Below are positions 6,182 through 6,901 of a stretch of 6,901 nt of DNA, piece by piece. A program made the position numbers and the translations under genes. Every line of letters starts with the position of its first letter. Position 1 is the first letter of the stretch. The stretch is from Pirellulales bacterium. GTDB taxonomy: Bacteria > Planctomycetota > Planctomycetia > Pirellulales > JALHPA01. The stretch is taken from positions 1 to 6,901 of the forward strand of contig JALHPA010000141.1 in NCBI GenBank assembly GCA_022842745.1. Direction: 5' to 3'. The notes beneath the pieces were generated by a model. That model worked only from the letters and a program-made list of their open reading frames with translations. It was not told the DNA's origin and searched no databases.

Positions 6182-6655
6182 ATGGCTCGCAAGAAGACTT
6201 GGGCCGACAAGCTTGACGATTCGAAAGACCTGCCCAAAGTCGTCCGCATCGAGGGTAAATTGTCGCGCAAGTGGGGCGAGGGAACCTGCGCAATTCCCTC
6301 CCCGCGCGATGTAGATGCCTTGATGAAGCGGATTCCCAAGGGGAAGCTCGCCACGATCGACTCCCTGCGTAAGGCGATCGCCGCCCAACATCAAGCGACG
6401 ATCGGCTGCCCGCTAACCACCGGCATTTTCGCCTGGATCGCCGCTCACGCCGCCGATGAGCAGGAGCAGGCCGGCCGCAAGCGAATCACTCCCTATTGGC
6501 GTACGCTTAAGGCCAGAGGGGAGCTGAATAGCAAGTATCCGGGCGGGCTTGCCAATCTCAAGTCTCGTCTGGAGGCCGAGGGGCACCAAATTCTGACCAA
6601 GGGCGGCCGTTGTTTTGTCGTCGATTTCGATCGACGGCTGGCCGCGCTAAGCTAA
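6182..6655 (+). CDS. MGMT-like (alkyltransferase-like) DNA-binding protein lacking the catalytic cysteine
   Basis: 157 residues; ATG at 6182 with AGG 8 nt upstream. A basic N-terminal arm (ARKKTWADKLDDSKDLPKV) and RKWGEGTCAIPSP (29-41) lead to a region resembling the C-terminal DNA-binding domain of O6-methylguanine-DNA methyltransferases. IPKGKLATIDSLRKAI (51-66) matches the VPKGKVxTYGxIA helix entry. ITPYWRTLK (102-110) sits where the PCHR active site is expected, and LEAEGHQI (130-137) matches the following LLxxEGV. In the PCHR position the sequence reads PYWR (104-107), so Cys is replaced by Tyr and His by Trp, and repair by alkyl transfer is not expected. C36, C76 and C144 lie elsewhere. 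Small proteins of this type are commonly labelled MGMT family in bacterial genomes (from memory). I infer a non-enzymatic DNA-binding or damage-recognition role; cytoplasmic. No operon partner is visible. Confidence 0.7.
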   Translation: MARKKTWADKLDDSKDLPKVVRIEGKLSRKWGEGTCAIPSPRDVDALMKRIPKGKLATIDSLRKAIAAQHQATIGCPLTTGIFAWIAAHAADEQEQAGRKRITPYWRTLKARGELNSKYPGGLANLKSRLEAEGHQILTKGGRCFVVDFDRRLAALS

Positions 6656-6750
6656 TGCGTTTCGGTTGTCAGAAGGGGACCGATTGCAGCCCCGCCGGTG
6701 CTCAAATGCGCCCGCCTCCCCACGCTAGCCCAATATTCCGCGGCGGTTGT

Positions 6751-6761
6751 CTATGCAAAAA
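6751..6761 (+). repeat. Direct repeat CTATGCAAAAA, copy 1
   Basis: This 11-nt sequence is repeated at 6889-6899, 138 bp further on. The second copy touches the window end, so how far the repeat continues cannot be seen; the copies differ after the A run. Confidence 0.5.
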
Positions 6762-6805
6762 CCCCGAATTCGAGTCGAGACTTCGCCGCCGATTAGGGGT
6801 TTGTT
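6757..6805. terminator. Possible bidirectional terminator hairpin
   Basis: AAACCCC (6759-6765) pairs with GGGGTTT (6796-6802), with a few further interrupted pairs inside and a loop of about 17-30 nt. On the minus strand the stem runs into five T; on the plus strand it is followed by TTTGTT. It lies about 100 nt after the stop of the MGMT-like gene and could end that transcript or one arriving from beyond the right edge. The large loop makes it a weak candidate. Confidence 0.35.
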
Positions 6806-6819
6806 AGCTAACCGTTAGC
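6803..6819. repeat. Overlapping GTTAGC inverted and direct repeats
   Basis: GTTAGCTAAC (6803-6812) is a perfect 10-bp palindrome. Its right half, GCTAAC, is again inverted as GTTAGC (6814-6819) after one base. Two GTTAGC copies therefore flank a central TAACC. Role unknown. Confidence 0.5.
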
Positions 6820-6888
6820 GCAGCCGGCGGCGTGGGCAACTGGCTGGCGCCTTTGGCAACCAATATGTGCATGATTGCACCGGGACCA

Positions 6889-6899
6889 CTATGCAAAAA
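6889..6899 (+). repeat. Direct repeat CTATGCAAAAA, copy 2
   Basis: Second copy of the 11-nt sequence at 6751-6761, immediately before the window end. It follows the small hairpin at 6867-6880. Confidence 0.5.
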
Positions 6900-6901
6900 A
6901 T

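Larger units (their letters stand above)
6656..6901. other. Non-coding right-edge region with small repeats
   Basis: No plausible gene in 246 bases; the open frame crossing the end of the MGMT-like gene has no family likeness. The stretch holds a possible terminator hairpin (6759-6802), GTTAGC repeats (6803-6819), an imperfect hairpin (6818-6825 with 6842-6850), a 5-bp stem with 4-nt loop (6867-6880), and an 11-nt direct repeat (6751-6761 and 6889-6899). Confidence 0.6.

Overview
The window looks like a chromosomal segment of a GC-rich planctomycete, probably Pirellulales-like. This placement is an inference from gene content: an ExbB-ExbD-ExbD operon ending in a membrane-anchored prenyltransferase/squalene-oxidase-repeat protein, plus a stand-alone sugar phosphate isomerase/epimerase. 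No rRNA, tRNA, transposase, integrase or CRISPR array is visible.

Layout. Positions 1-4307 hold five minus-strand genes in one direction, transcribed from right to left: an ExbB/TolQ-type proton channel with a signal peptide (3399-4307), two ExbD/TolR-type subunits (2829-3296 and 2310-2822), a protein of unknown function with two membrane segments (1158-2252), and a protein cut by the left edge (1-1161). The last one has an Ala/Pro-rich N-terminus, one membrane helix, an acidic then Gly-rich linker, and the start of an alpha/alpha-toroid repeat domain. Most junctions are tight (6 nt, 57 nt, and a GTGA start/stop overlap), so this is almost certainly one operon. Positions 4308-4920 hold no convincing gene but do contain a candidate minus-strand promoter and a 14-bp perfect palindrome. 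A minus-strand TIM-barrel sugar phosphate isomerase/epimerase occupies 4921-5919. It is divergent from a plus-strand gene at 6182-6655 that encodes a small MGMT-like DNA-binding protein without the catalytic cysteine. Positions 6656-6901 are non-coding and rich in small inverted and direct repeats.

How the genes may work together. ExbB and ExbD proteins form a proton-driven stator that energises a TonB- or TolA-type protein through its single membrane helix. No classical TonB is visible here. The operon's last protein, however, carries Ser-x-x-x-His followed seven residues later by Leu in its only membrane helix (S172, H176, L183), the same spacing as S16/H20/L27 of Escherichia coli TonB. This suggests that the toroid protein is the moving partner of this stator, with a repeat-toroid domain where TonB has its receptor-binding domain. 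It is the most interesting hypothesis in the window. The isomerase and the MGMT-like gene seem unrelated to the operon.
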